Positions 28,517 through 39,393 of a DNA stretch of 64,000 bases are shown in pieces. The stretch comes from Variovorax sp. CF079 (GTDB lineage Bacteria > Pseudomonadota > Gammaproteobacteria > Burkholderiales > Burkholderiaceae_C), in NCBI RefSeq assembly GCF_900101545.1, contig NZ_FMZU01000007.1, positions 62,001 to 126,000 on the forward strand, in the 5' to 3' direction. Made by a program: the position numbers and the translations under genes. The stretch's first letter is position 1. Each line of letters opens with the position of its first letter. The notes under the pieces were generated by a model that worked only from the letters and a program-made list of their open reading frames with translations, ran no database searches and was not told the DNA's origin.

Positions 28517-29231
28517 ATGACCAACCCATTTGCCCCGCTGTCTGAGGACGAGTTTGACCAGCTTGACCAGTTCCTGCTCTATGACGTCGACACGGAAGAG
28601 GGCATGACACTGGACATGGTGGATGGGTTCTTGCACGCCCTTGCGGTCGGTCCGACGACCGTCCATCCGAAGCAGTGGCTCCCCAAGATTTGGGGCACCA
28701 AGGAGATGATGCCTCCGATGAATTCAATCGAGGAGTTGAACCATATCTTGGGGCTGGTCATGCGTCACTTCAACAGCATCATTTCCGGCCTGGAGGAGGG
28801 GCCACGAGTGGTCAGTCCTGGCTGGTCAACCATGACCTACGCGGGCGACAAGCGCGAATATGACGATGCCGAGTCGTGGGCCTGCGGCTTTGTTGAGGGC
28901 ATGAGGCTCTGCTGGAATGACTGGCAGCCGTTGCTGTCAACACCGCAAGGGCAAGCCTGGTTCAGGCCGATCGCCCTGCTCGGCGAAGATGACTACTCCG
29001 TGGATCAGGACGAACTCACCAAGACGCCCGCCATGAGGGCGGAACTGGCGCTTCAGATCCCACAAGCTGTCCTGGACATGCATGCCCACTGGCTCCTCGC
29101 TCAGACACGCTGTCTATGAACGCGAGGTGGCCAAGTCGATGCAACCCAAGGTGGGACGCAATGAGCCTTGCCCCTGCGGCAGCGGCAAGAAGTTCAAGAG
29201 GTGCTGCGGAGCAGCGGGTGACCTGCACTGA
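28517..29231 (+). pseudogene. YecA/UPF0149-family protein split by a frameshift
   Basis: The first frame (28517–29119, 200 codons) carries the whole UPF0149 domain: FDQLDQFLLYD, LDMVDGFLHALAVGP, QWLPKIWG, CGFVEGMRLC and a final HAHWLL. It then runs to an early stop. From about 29090 the next forward frame (+1) continues with [26 protein letters not shown] and CC, ending at 29231. Together these make a normal YecA protein with a C-terminal SEC-C zinc motif. One inserted base or two lost bases near 29090–29100 explain the split. It may be a true pseudogene, a sequencing error or recoding. Confidence 0.75.
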
Positions 29232-29261
29232 GGAAGATCGTGGACTGCCCTCAGGCCGGTT

Positions 29262-29381
29262 TCACTGCGTCAGTCGCCAGGGCAACAGGGCTTCGTAGTC
29301 GTCGGCCGTTTGCGCTAACGGCAGCTTCTTGAACAGCGCGACGAGGTAGCGGTATGGCTCGATGCCATTGGCCTTGGCGGT
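29262..29381 (-). pseudogene. IS66-family transposase (TnpC) C-terminal remnant
   Basis: 39 codons plus a stop on the reverse strand read TAKANGIEPYRYLVALFKK, then LPLAQTADDYEALLPW and end RLTQ. This is the characteristic C-terminus of the IS66 DDE transposase. An in-frame stop lies directly upstream, and no other IS66 sequence is seen, so only the last 120 bases survive. It shows past transposition inside the island. Confidence 0.75.
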
Positions 29382-29531
29382 TTATGCCGCCCGCGGAACT
29401 ATGCCGAGCGGTTCTGGAGAAAGCTCCCGCGCCGCAGCCCCGGCGCCTGGAGCGTCCAGCACCTGGCCCGGCTCGCGGCTCCGTAGTCGGAGCCTCTCCG
29501 CTTACGCGCCAGGCGGCTGACGGTCGGTGAG

Positions 29532-29569
29532 CGTCGACGTCCTGGACGTCCTGGACGTCTGCGGACGTC
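29532..29569. repeat. Short tandem GACGTC-containing repeat after hipA
   Basis: The 9-base unit GACGTCCTG is repeated about two and a half times with further GGACGTC copies up to the hipA stop. GGACGTCC is self-complementary, so the array can fold. The 180 bases from 29386 to 29567 otherwise hold no gene. It may act as a terminator for hipBA. Confidence 0.5.
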
Positions 29570-30839
29570 AGATTGGCTGAGGCGGCTGCTCCAGAAAGAA
29601 CGACGGCGGCAGCATCGCGCCCTCGAGGTATTCAAGCGCAGCGCGGTCGACCCCGGCGCGTTCAAAGAACTCTCGCCAGCCGCTGACAACCTTCAGCATG
29701 GAGTCGATTTCGTGTTCAGCTTCCGCAGGCGAGAGCCCAAACACGTCGCATTGCGACAGCAGGTTGTAGCGGCTCGCTGCCCGGCCAAATCTCCCAACCT
29801 CCAGTGCAAGATCCCGACGTTCCTGAGACACCAGTGGCTTCGGCACGATGTCGTAGGCCGGTGATAACCGCCATCCTCCGGGTCGATGAAGCACCGCGTG
29901 ATTGCGCGGGTGATCGTCGTTGTTGGTGACCATTGCATTGAAGACCATTCGCTTGAAGAGCTCGCGCCGATCGTCTTCACTTCGAACAGACCAGCGGCGC
30001 AGTTCATCGGCGAGCAGAGGGTAAGACCAGCGCGCACGACCTCCATAACCATCTTCTGCGTCAAGCACCGTCAAGCCCGAGATAAGCCCGTAGCGAAGGT
30101 AGGCGCCCTTGTCTTCTCGCCACTGCCTGTCGAAACGCTCCAGCATCAGGGCATCCTTTCCGCCGATTGGTTCCAGTCGCGTGCCGCACACTCGAATTCC
30201 TGCCGCATCGGCAAGGCGGAGGGTTGCGAACTCAATTCGCTGCATGTTGACCGGGTCGTTCTTCTCGGGGAGCTTGGCCAGCCAGATCTTTTTGCCATCC
30301 TCGATAGTCACCTTCGGCCTGGCTCCGCCCATGCTGGTGCCTGGTTCAAGCTCTTCCAGCACTTCGTGGGGAAGCCGACCATCCTCCTCTAGCTTCTCCG
30401 CGGCCTCGCAGAGAGCCTCGAGCTGGTGAGTGCGATTGAACGGACGGCGAGGGGCTGGAGGCTCAATAGTCCTGCCGAAGCTCAGGTTGCCGCCACCGTC
30501 GTCCGGACCATTAAGCAGGTAGTCCATCTCCTGCAGATCCTCCTCCTTGCGCTGGATCGCCTGTATGACACGGCGGCCCCAAGCGTCGGGGCTGGCGTCT
30601 CGCACGGCGCCAGGAATTCCTTTCAGTTTCGTGAATCGATGCGGGCGTGGGCCGAGTGGAAGGTGGTATTGGTCTAGCGCGACAACATCCTTGCGATCCA
30701 AGTAGCGCCGCCCGTAGGTAAAGGTGCCCTCGTAGGAGCCAGAGCCAACCTCGCGAACGCGCAACGACGCGCAGGGCACCGTCTCGAAGGTGCCTGGAAG
30801 CTGGATGTAGATGTAGCAGTGCTGGTCAGGGGTGGCCAT
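29568..30839 (-). CDS. hipA: HipA-type serine/threonine kinase toxin
   Basis: 423 residues. The kinase features are a GTSMGGARPK loop (167–176), LMLERFDR (231–238), the catalytic NNDDHPRNH (306–314, with Asp as base) and SPAYD (326–330) for metal. E. coli HipA phosphorylates glutamyl-tRNA synthetase; the loop here (SxGGARPK) is that of a broader HipA subgroup, so the target is not certain. It follows hipB on the same strand after six bases, the usual antitoxin–toxin order. It lies inside the island. Confidence 0.88.
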   Translation of the reverse strand: MATPDQHCYIYIQLPGTFETVPCASLRVREVGSGSYEGTFTYGRRYLDRKDVVALDQYHLPLGPRPHRFTKLKGIPGAVRDASPDAWGRRVIQAIQRKEEDLQEMDYLLNGPDDGGGNLSFGRTIEPPAPRRPFNRTHQLEALCEAAEKLEEDGRLPHEVLEELEPGTSMGGARPKVTIEDGKKIWLAKLPEKNDPVNMQRIEFATLRLADAAGIRVCGTRLEPIGGKDALMLERFDRQWREDKGAYLRYGLISGLTVLDAEDGYGGRARWSYPLLADELRRWSVRSEDDRRELFKRMVFNAMVTNNDDHPRNHAVLHRPGGWRLSPAYDIVPKPLVSQERRDLALEVGRFGRAASRYNLLSQCDVFGLSPAEAEHEIDSMLKVVSGWREFFERAGVDRAALEYLEGAMLPPSFFLEQPPQPI

Positions 30840-30845
30840 AAGGGA

Positions 30846-31190
30846 TCAGAAGTCGTTGTCCAGATTCGCCGCGCTGTGGCGAACCCTGGTCGGCCGTCGA
30901 GCCGCCTCAAGCACTTTGCCGTGCTCGTCCTGGTCGGGATCGGCCAAGCCCGCCGCCGTCCCCAGAAGGCCGAGCTTCCATAGCACCGACAACACGGTAC
31001 CAAGCGAGGCTGCGGTTGAGCCGTTCTCGAGCGCGTAGAGGGTCTTGCGAGTGATGCCGCTGGCGCTCGCAAGCTCGTCCTGGGTCATGCGTCGGCGCAT
31101 GCGAGCAGTGCGCAGACGCTCACCGAAGGTGCGTGCGGCCTGAGTGACTTCGAGGGGCGGGGCGCTTTGTGCGTTCATTTTGAAACTCAC
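30846..31190 (-). CDS. hipB: HipB-type helix-turn-helix antitoxin
   Basis: 114 residues from a GTG at 31190 (MSFKMNAQ); ATG 31178 gives 110. An Xre-type helix-turn-helix is clear: RMTQDELASASGITRKTLYALENGS. HipB represses its own operon and neutralises HipA. TACCCGT occurs twice (31215–31221, 31259–31265) and TTACCCA once (31289–31295) upstream, possible operator half-sites. The C-terminal tail is longer than in E. coli HipB (88 residues). Confidence 0.85.
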   Translation of the reverse strand: MSFKMNAQSAPPLEVTQAARTFGERLRTARMRRRMTQDELASASGITRKTLYALENGSTAASLGTVLSVLWKLGLLGTAAGLADPDQDEHGKVLEAARRPTRVRHSAANLDNDF

Positions 31191-31490
31191 TATCCAGCTT
31201 AATGAGCAACATATTACCCGTGCCGAGAACTGATGTCGAGCGTGCTTAGCTCGTTCAGTACCCGTTACACCGTTTATTGGATATCACTTTACCCAATTTA
31301 TCAGTGGCCGTGGGCTGGGGCGCTGGGAAGAGAGCTTGACTTTCGCCATCCCCCGGCATGTTCGATCCTGACATCCGGCTTCGCAAGAACCGCCAAAACG
31401 CCCAAATTTGATGCCGACAAGCGGCACCACCAGACAGTCCGCAGGTGCTGCGCTGCGCGCCGTGTCCGGAGATGCAAAGTCATTGCCGCT
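31191..31490. other. hipB upstream region and right edge of the island
   Basis: 300 bases without a gene. It contains the hipBA promoter region (AT-rich between 31195 and 31305), repeated TACCCGT motifs, then core-like G/C-rich DNA and the attR copy at 31414–31429. The PepSY gene ends at 31491. Confidence 0.45.
31414..31429 (+). repeat. attR: duplicated tRNA-Thr 3' end
   Basis: CCGACAAGCGGCACCA is identical to the last 16 bases of tRNA-Thr at 25898–25913. Nothing else of a tRNA is present here, which fits the displaced 3' fragment left by integration. Confidence 0.8.
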
Positions 31491-32906
31491 TCAGGCAGCG
31501 CCCGCAGGACGCTGGTGTCCTTGCACGAGCAAGGCATCGAGCAGCAGCATCAGCAGCAGCGAAGCGCCGACCAGCGGAAACACGACGCCGCCCACAGCCA
31601 GCAATGCCACGACGGCGCGCAACGCGCGGCGGTCGGCGGGCATCGGAGGTACGCCCAGGCCACCGGCCGGCCGGCGCTTCCACCACATCAAGCCGGCGCT
31701 CACGCACAGCAGCACGATCGCCAGGCAGACCACCACCAGCACGACCTTGTTGAGCACGCCGAACTCCTGGCCCATGTGGACGTTGATGCCCCACTCCAGC
31801 CAGCGGCCCAGCGGCCCGTAGTCGGCATAGCGCATGTCGATGAGCCGCCGGCCGCTGTACTGGTCGAGGTTGATGACGCGCTGCTGCGACAGATCGTCGG
31901 GATAGACCGAAGCCGTGTAGACGCCGGTGGGCCCGCGCGGCGGGCTGATGGTGTAGCCGCGGGCGATGCCCAGCCCTTCGACGATCGCGATGGCAGCGTC
32001 GAGGCCGATGGCCTGGGGCGAAGCCGCCGCCGCAGCCGGCTGCGGCGGCGCGCCATGCCCTGCGTGATCCTCATGTCCGTCCGGTGCGGACCGAGGCAGG
32101 CGGGCCTGCTCGAGCGACCAGGCGGTGGGCGCTTGGTCGCCGAGCCGCTGCGTGGACATCGGCACCTGCACGCGCACGCCGGCGGGATAGCCGAAGTTGT
32201 GCCCGTTGGCCCACTGGTTGACCTTCGCGCCCCACAGCACCGACCAGGGCATGCCGGTGAAGGCCAGAAAGGCCAGCGCGCCGCCGACCACCAGGCCCGT
32301 CACGGCATGCAGGTCGCGCCAGAACACGCGTTGGCGCGGCCGCCCGCGCACCGAGAGCACCCCGCCGCTGCGCCCGCGCGGCCACCAGAGATAGATGCCG
32401 GTGAGCACCAGCAGGATGGCCCAGCCGCCCGCGATCTCGATCGCCCCGCGCGCCACCGGCCCGAAGTACTTCAGGCTGTGGAGTCGGCGGATGGTCCAGG
32501 CCACCGTCCCGCGATCAGACAAGGCGCCCAGCACCGCGGCGCAATAAGGGTCGACGAACACCGCGAGCTGTTCGCCCTGGGCGGTCGCGATGCCGACTTC
32601 CGCCGAGTCGGTCGCTGCGCTTGCGGGCGTGTACTTGAGCAGCCGCCCGGGATGTGCCGCCAAGGCTGCGGCGACCACCTCCCCATGGGGCCGCATGGAC
32701 CCCCTGGCGACCGGCACGGTCTTCAGCTCGCGATGAAAGAAGCCATCGATCTCTGCCTTGAAGACGTACAGGCCGCCTGTGATGGCCAGCCAGATCAGAA
32801 AGGGCAGCACCAGCAGGCCGGCATAGAAGTGCCAGCGCCATACGGCGCGATAGAGGCCGTCGGCAGCACCGGCGCGCGCGGGTGCCTCATGGGTCATTGA
32901 ATTCAT
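31491..32906 (-). CDS. PepSY-associated membrane protein
   Basis: 471 residues from ATG 32906. The layout is a first helix (AGLLVLPFLIWLAITGGLYVF), a periplasmic PepSY region, AIEIAGGWAILLVLTGIYLWWPRGR, HAVTGLVVGGALAFLAFTGMPW, a second PepSY region and two C-terminal helices with GLMWWKRRP. This is the PepSY_TM (PiuB-like) family, often found with siderophore receptors and thought to reduce or release iron. A His-rich segment (DGHEDHAGHGAPP) near residue 300 might bind metal. The next gene upstream encodes a DUF2946-type protein. Confidence 0.88.
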   Translation of the reverse strand: MNSMTHEAPARAGAADGLYRAVWRWHFYAGLLVLPFLIWLAITGGLYVFKAEIDGFFHRELKTVPVARGSMRPHGEVVAAALAAHPGRLLKYTPASAATDSAEVGIATAQGEQLAVFVDPYCAAVLGALSDRGTVAWTIRRLHSLKYFGPVARGAIEIAGGWAILLVLTGIYLWWPRGRSGGVLSVRGRPRQRVFWRDLHAVTGLVVGGALAFLAFTGMPWSVLWGAKVNQWANGHNFGYPAGVRVQVPMSTQRLGDQAPTAWSLEQARLPRSAPDGHEDHAGHGAPPQPAAAAASPQAIGLDAAIAIVEGLGIARGYTISPPRGPTGVYTASVYPDDLSQQRVINLDQYSGRRLIDMRYADYGPLGRWLEWGINVHMGQEFGVLNKVVLVVVCLAIVLLCVSAGLMWWKRRPAGGLGVPPMPADRRALRAVVALLAVGGVVFPLVGASLLLMLLLDALLVQGHQRPAGAA

Positions 32907-33013
32907 GGAAGGGCTCTTCGGCGCCGTGGAGCGCCGATGCATGGCAAGCAAGGAAGTTCGGGCGCCAGCGCCCGTCCTGCGGGGCGCGATGCGCTACCGG
33001 TTCGAAGGCAGGC

Positions 33014-33373
33014 TCAGAGCGCTGGCGGCCCGCGCGCGGGCAGCGGCGCGGCGGTGGCCGCGGCGATGCGTGCGGCCGGAATGGGCTGGACCGCATGGGC
33101 CAGCGGTAGAGGACTCGGCAGCGCAACCGCTGCTGCGGGTGGCGGCGCGCCGGTCAACACGCACAGCGGGCAGTCCATGTGGCTCATGCCCAGCTCCTGC
33201 GCGCCGTCGTCGGTCTGCACGACCATCTTGACTGCGCCGGCACTGGAACAGACCAGCTCCACCGCCTGCGGATTCACGATCGGCGAGGCGACCGCCACGC
33301 CTAGCGACAGCGCGAACCACAGCAGCACGAAGCGGCCGAGCTTGAGCAGGCGGATCCGGGGTACGCAGGACAT
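33014..33373 (-). CDS. DUF2946-like small exported protein
   Basis: 119 residues from ATG 33373. An N-terminal hydrophobic segment (LGRFVLLWFALSLGVAVAS) is followed by a short domain with LVCSSAG and the motif SHMDCPLCV, typical of DUF2946 proteins, which co-occur with copper or iron uptake genes. The tail is Ala/Pro-rich. It is in line with the PepSY gene, so a shared metal-related role is plausible. Confidence 0.72.
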   Translation of the reverse strand: MSCVPRIRLLKLGRFVLLWFALSLGVAVASPIVNPQAVELVCSSAGAVKMVVQTDDGAQELGMSHMDCPLCVLTGAPPPAAAVALPSPLPLAHAVQPIPAARIAAATAAPLPARGPPAL

Positions 33374-33445
33374 GGGAGGCGCGATTATCCGTTGGAGCAC
33401 GGCGTCGACGACACGCGCGAGTGGCGGCGGCTGACGCTCTTGCTT

Positions 33446-33751
33446 TCAGCAGCGCGCGAGCACCTTGATGCGAAGCGTCACGTCGTCCCAGCCTCTGGAT
33501 TTCAGCCGCGTCTGAAGCAAAGGCACCAGCTGGCGCAGTTTGGCCGCGGCGGCGCTGCCCTGCACCAGCAGGCACCAGGTGCCGCCTTCGACGGGACCGG
33601 CCTGCACGGCGGGGCGCAGCTCGGGCGGAATCAGTTCCTGCACCGCCTGCAATCGCTCGATCGCATCGCGCGCGCGCGCGGCGAGGCTGGCCAGGGTGGG
33701 CGAATCCTGTGCGGCCTGCTGCAAACTGACGGGATTGAAACGGCGGTTCAT
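33446..33751 (-). CDS. DciA-like (DUF721) protein
   Basis: 101 residues. The KH-like DUF721 domain is suggested by LAARARDAIERLQAVQELIPPELRP, WCLLVQGSAAAAKLRQLVPLLQTRL and the final DVTLRIKV. DciA proteins help load the replicative helicase in bacteria lacking DnaC. The gene lies divergent from secA, its common location in betaproteobacteria. It is shorter than many DciA proteins, which carry an extra tail. Confidence 0.65.
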   Translation of the reverse strand: MNRRFNPVSLQQAAQDSPTLASLAARARDAIERLQAVQELIPPELRPAVQAGPVEGGTWCLLVQGSAAAAKLRQLVPLLQTRLKSRGWDDVTLRIKVLARC

Positions 33752-33790
33752 CGGGGAAGAAGGGGGGGAGCCTCAGAGTGGCAACGCGGC

Positions 33791-33823
33791 TAAAATGCCC
33801 GGTTTGCCGGCGTTCGCGCCGGC
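33791..33823 (+). promoter_or_regulatory. secA promoter element and UUCG-capped leader hairpin
   Basis: TAAAAT at 33791–33796 is a likely -10. Just after it, GCCGGCG (33806–33812), loop TTCG, CGCCGGC (33817–33823) forms a perfect 7-bp stem with the very stable UUCG tetraloop. It would lie near the 5' end of a roughly 140-base secA leader. It may protect the message from decay or take part in regulation. Confidence 0.45.
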
Positions 33824-33942
33824 GGGGTCCGTTTGCCTTGGCGTGTTGATTTTGCGCCAGGCGCGCCCACCTGCTTTCACCTATCTTAGGAATTTCGGTC
33901 GCGGTGCCCGCATGCGTTGGGGTTCCTGTCGACCCTGCTCGC

Positions 33943-36720
<2,778 letters not shown>

Positions 36721-36739
36721 TGCACAGCAGGACCTCGCC

Positions 36740-37969
36740 ATGCCAGTGAATCTCTCCGCTCCCGATCCCGCCGAGCTGCATGCGGTGCCCGGCATCCGCA
36801 TCGGCGTGGCCGAGGCGGGCGTGCGCAAGGCCAACCGCAAGGACCTGACGGTCGTGCTGATCGACGAAGGCGCCGCCGTCGGCGGCGTGTTCACGCAGAA
36901 CCGCTTCTGTGCTGCACCCGTGCAGGTGTGCCGCGAGCACCTGGCCCGGGACTTCGGCATTCGCGCCATGCTGATCAACACCGGCAATGCGAATGCCGGT
37001 ACCGGCGAAGACGGCCTGGCGCGCACGCGCGCGACCTGCATCGCGCTGGCGCGCAAGCTGAACCTCGCGCCCGAGCAGATCCTGCCCTTTTCCACCGGCG
37101 TGATCATGGAGCCGCTGCCGATCGACCGCATCGAGGCCGGGCTGCCGGCCGCGCTGGCCGACGCGGCGCCCGCCAACTGGGCGCGCGCGGCCGAAGGCAT
37201 CATGACCACCGACACCGTGCCCAAGGCCTTCAGCCGGCAGCTGCAGATCGGCGGCGTCACGGTCACCGTCACCGGCATCAGCAAGGGCGCCGGCATGATC
37301 CGGCCGAACATGGCGACCATGCTCGGCTTCATGGCGACCGACGCGAAGATCGATCCGTCGCTGATCCAGCCGCTGGCCAAGGCCCTGGCCGAGGCCTCGT
37401 TCAACCGGGTGACCATCGACGGCGACACCTCGACCAACGATTCCTTCGTGGTGATTGCCACGCAGAAAGCCGAGCACGGCACCATCACCTCACTCGATTC
37501 CGTGGAAGGTCGCGCCTTGCTGGACGCGATGCAGGCGGTCGCGCTCCAGCTGGCCCAGGCCATCGTGCGCGACGGCGAGGGCGCGACCAAGTTCATCACC
37601 ATCCGCGTCGAAGGCGGGCGCGACGCCGCCGAGTGCCGCCAGGTGGCTTATGCGGTCGCGCATTCGCCGCTGGTCAAGACCGCGTTCTACGCGAGCGACC
37701 CCAACCTCGGGCGCATCCTCGCGGCAGTCGGCTACGCGGGCATCGCCGACCTCGACCAGACCGGCATCGACCTCCATCTCGACGACGTGCACGTCGCGGT
37801 CAAGGGCGGGCGCAATCCGAGCTACCGCGAAGAAGACGGCCAGCGCGTGATGAAGCAGAGCGAGATCATGGTGCGCATCGGCCTCGGCCGCGGCGAGGCC
37901 GCGGATACGGTGTGGACCTGCGACCTGAGCCACGACTACGTTTCCATCAACGCCGACTACAGATCTTGA
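36740..37969 (+). CDS. argJ: Bifunctional glutamate N-acetyltransferase/amino-acid acetyltransferase
   Basis: 409 residues from ATG 36740. ArgJ recycles acetyl from N-acetylornithine to glutamate in arginine synthesis. The self-cleavage site NMATML (nucleophile Thr near residue 192) is intact, as are KGAGMI and [11 protein letters not shown]. The final [15 protein letters not shown] is the usual C-terminus. It starts 19 bases after secA stops; a repeat element follows. Confidence 0.96.
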   Translation: MPVNLSAPDPAELHAVPGIRIGVAEAGVRKANRKDLTVVLIDEGAAVGGVFTQNRFCAAPVQVCREHLARDFGIRAMLINTGNANAGTGEDGLARTRATCIALARKLNLAPEQILPFSTGVIMEPLPIDRIEAGLPAALADAAPANWARAAEGIMTTDTVPKAFSRQLQIGGVTVTVTGISKGAGMIRPNMATMLGFMATDAKIDPSLIQPLAKALAEASFNRVTIDGDTSTNDSFVVIATQKAEHGTITSLDSVEGRALLDAMQAVALQLAQAIVRDGEGATKFITIRVEGGRDAAECRQVAYAVAHSPLVKTAFYASDPNLGRILAAVGYAGIADLDQTGIDLHLDDVHVAVKGGRNPSYREEDGQRVMKQSEIMVRIGLGRGEAADTVWTCDLSHDYVSINADYRS

Positions 37970-38065
37970 CCTCCCCCAGGCTTCGCGCACTTCGTGTCGC
38001 TTCGCCAACCCCCTCAGCGGGGGGCGACACCAGCGGCCCGGCAAGGCCGGTTCCGCGGTGTCCCC
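37970..38065. repeat. Comamonadaceae-type intergenic repeat, copy 2
   Basis: Between argJ and the DUF815 gene: CTCCCCCAGGCTTCGCGC, CGTGTCGCTTCGCC, then complementary CCCCCTCAGCGGGGGG and CGGCCCGGCAAGGCCGG. It shares the plan of copy 1 (C-run, CTTCG-rich middle, C-run/G-run hairpin, CGGCCCGG). Limits are approximate. Confidence 0.6.
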
Positions 38066-38095
38066 CCGAACAGACAAGCTTCATAGCCAATCGAT

Positions 38096-38965
38096 ATGAA
38101 CGAGAAGTTTGAAAGGCTGATCGAGCGCGCCGAACAGCTGATCGGCCGCATCGAGTCGATCCTTCCCCAGCCGCTGGCGGCGCCCGCCGACTGGAACGCC
38201 TCGATCGCCTGGCGCTACCGCCGTCGCAGTTCGGGGCACGGCACGCTAGAGCCGGTGCGCCATGTGGCGGGCATGTCGCTGGACGCTTTGAAGGAAATCG
38301 ACCTCCAGAAGGAAAAGATCGAGCGCAACACGCGCCAGTTCGTCGAGGGCAAGCCGGCCAACAACGTGCTCTTGACCGGGGCCCGTGGCACCGGCAAGTC
38401 CTCGCTGATCCGTGCCTGCCTGCAGGCCTATGCGCCGCAGGGCTTGCGCCTCATCGAGGTCGACAAGGCGGAGCTGACCGACCTGCCGGACATCGTCGAG
38501 GTGGTTTCACAGCGGCCCGAGAAGTTCATCGTGTTCAGCGACGACCTGAGTTTCGACGAGGGCGAGCCGGGTTACAAGGCGCTCAAGTCGATCCTCGACG
38601 GGTCGATCGCCGCGGCGACACCCAATGTGCTGATCTACGCGACCAGCAACCGGCGCCATCTGCTGCCCGAGTACATGAAGGACAACCTGAGCTACACCCA
38701 CACCGAGGACGGCGAGGTGCATCCCGGCGAGGTGATCGAGGAGAAGACTTCGCTGTCGGAGCGCTTCGGCCTCTGGGTCAGCTTCTATCCCTTCAGCCAG
38801 AACGAATACCTGACGATCGTCGCGCAATGGCTCTCGTCCTTCGGCGTCGATGCGAAGGCGATCGAGGCGGCGCGCCCCGCGGCGCTGGTGTGGGCGCTCG
38901 AGCGGGGTTCGCGCAGCGGCCGCGTGGCCTACCAGTTCGCGCGCGACTACGCGGGCCGCAGCTGA
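38096..38965 (+). CDS. DUF815-family ATP-binding protein
   Basis: 289 residues. A P-loop GARGTGKSS lies near residue 99, FIVFSDDLSFDEGE is the acidic Walker B-like segment and IYATSNRRHLLPEYM the sensor. The family is an AAA+-like ATPase of unknown function. The mutT-like gene follows eight bases later, and this pairing is common in related genomes. Confidence 0.88.
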   Translation: MNEKFERLIERAEQLIGRIESILPQPLAAPADWNASIAWRYRRRSSGHGTLEPVRHVAGMSLDALKEIDLQKEKIERNTRQFVEGKPANNVLLTGARGTGKSSLIRACLQAYAPQGLRLIEVDKAELTDLPDIVEVVSQRPEKFIVFSDDLSFDEGEPGYKALKSILDGSIAAATPNVLIYATSNRRHLLPEYMKDNLSYTHTEDGEVHPGEVIEEKTSLSERFGLWVSFYPFSQNEYLTIVAQWLSSFGVDAKAIEAARPAALVWALERGSRSGRVAYQFARDYAGRS

Positions 38966-38973
38966 ACGCGGCC

Positions 38974-39393
38974 ATGACGGACACGCGCAAACACACCGAG
39001 GTCGCGGTCGGCATCCTGATCCGCGAAGACGACGCCCTGCTTCTTTCGACGCGGCCCGAGGGCAAGCCTTACGCGGGCTATTGGGAGTTTCCGGGCGGCA
39101 AGATCGAGACCGGCGAGACGGTGGAGGAAGCGCTCCGGCGCGAACTGCACGAGGAGCTCGGCATCACGATCGCCGGCGCCGAAGTCTGGAAGACCACCGA
39201 ACACGACTACCCGCATGCGCTGGTGCGCCTGCACTGGTGCAAGGTCCGAGCGTGGCGGGGCGAGTTCGAAATGCGCGAAGGCCAGTCCATGCGCTGGCAG
39301 CAGCTGCCGCTCGATGTGACGCCGGTGCTGCCAGGCGCGCTGCCGGTGCTCGGATGGCTGGCCGAAGAGCGCGGCCTGCCGGACGGTCACTGA
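38974..39393 (+). CDS. mutT: Nudix hydrolase, MutT-like (8-oxo-dGTP diphosphatase)
   Basis: 139 residues. The Nudix box [24 protein letters not shown] is complete, and the N-terminus [34 protein letters not shown] matches MutT. MutT removes 8-oxo-dGTP from the nucleotide pool. The gene overlaps convergently with yacG by seven bases. Confidence 0.88.
   Translation: MTDTRKHTEVAVGILIREDDALLLSTRPEGKPYAGYWEFPGGKIETGETVEEALRRELHEELGITIAGAEVWKTTEHDYPHALVRLHWCKVRAWRGEFEMREGQSMRWQQLPLDVTPVLPGALPVLGWLAEERGLPDGH

Larger units (their letters stand above)
25914..31429. mobile_element. Small tRNA-Thr genomic island
   Basis: 5.5 kb between the tRNA-Thr gene and the repeated tRNA end. Base composition and codon use differ visibly from both flanks. 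Contents are a degraded left part, a broken helix-turn-helix gene, a Fic gene, a frameshifted yecA, an IS66 tail and hipB–hipA. Conserved core genes flank it (sspB to the left, PepSY/secA to the right). No integrase, relaxase or phage structural gene is recognisable, so it is probably a decayed island or one mobilised in trans. Confidence 0.75.

Noticed and set aside
29386..29567. CRISPR-like array near the GACGTC repeats
   Set aside because: Units are only nine bases, directly adjacent and without spacers.
31408..31821. Forward frame starting at attR
   Set aside because: It runs antisense to the PepSY gene and has no conserved features.
33840..33942. SecM-like arrest peptide upstream of secA
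   Set aside because: Short frames exist, but none has a signal peptide or an arrest-like C-terminus at the right distance from secA.
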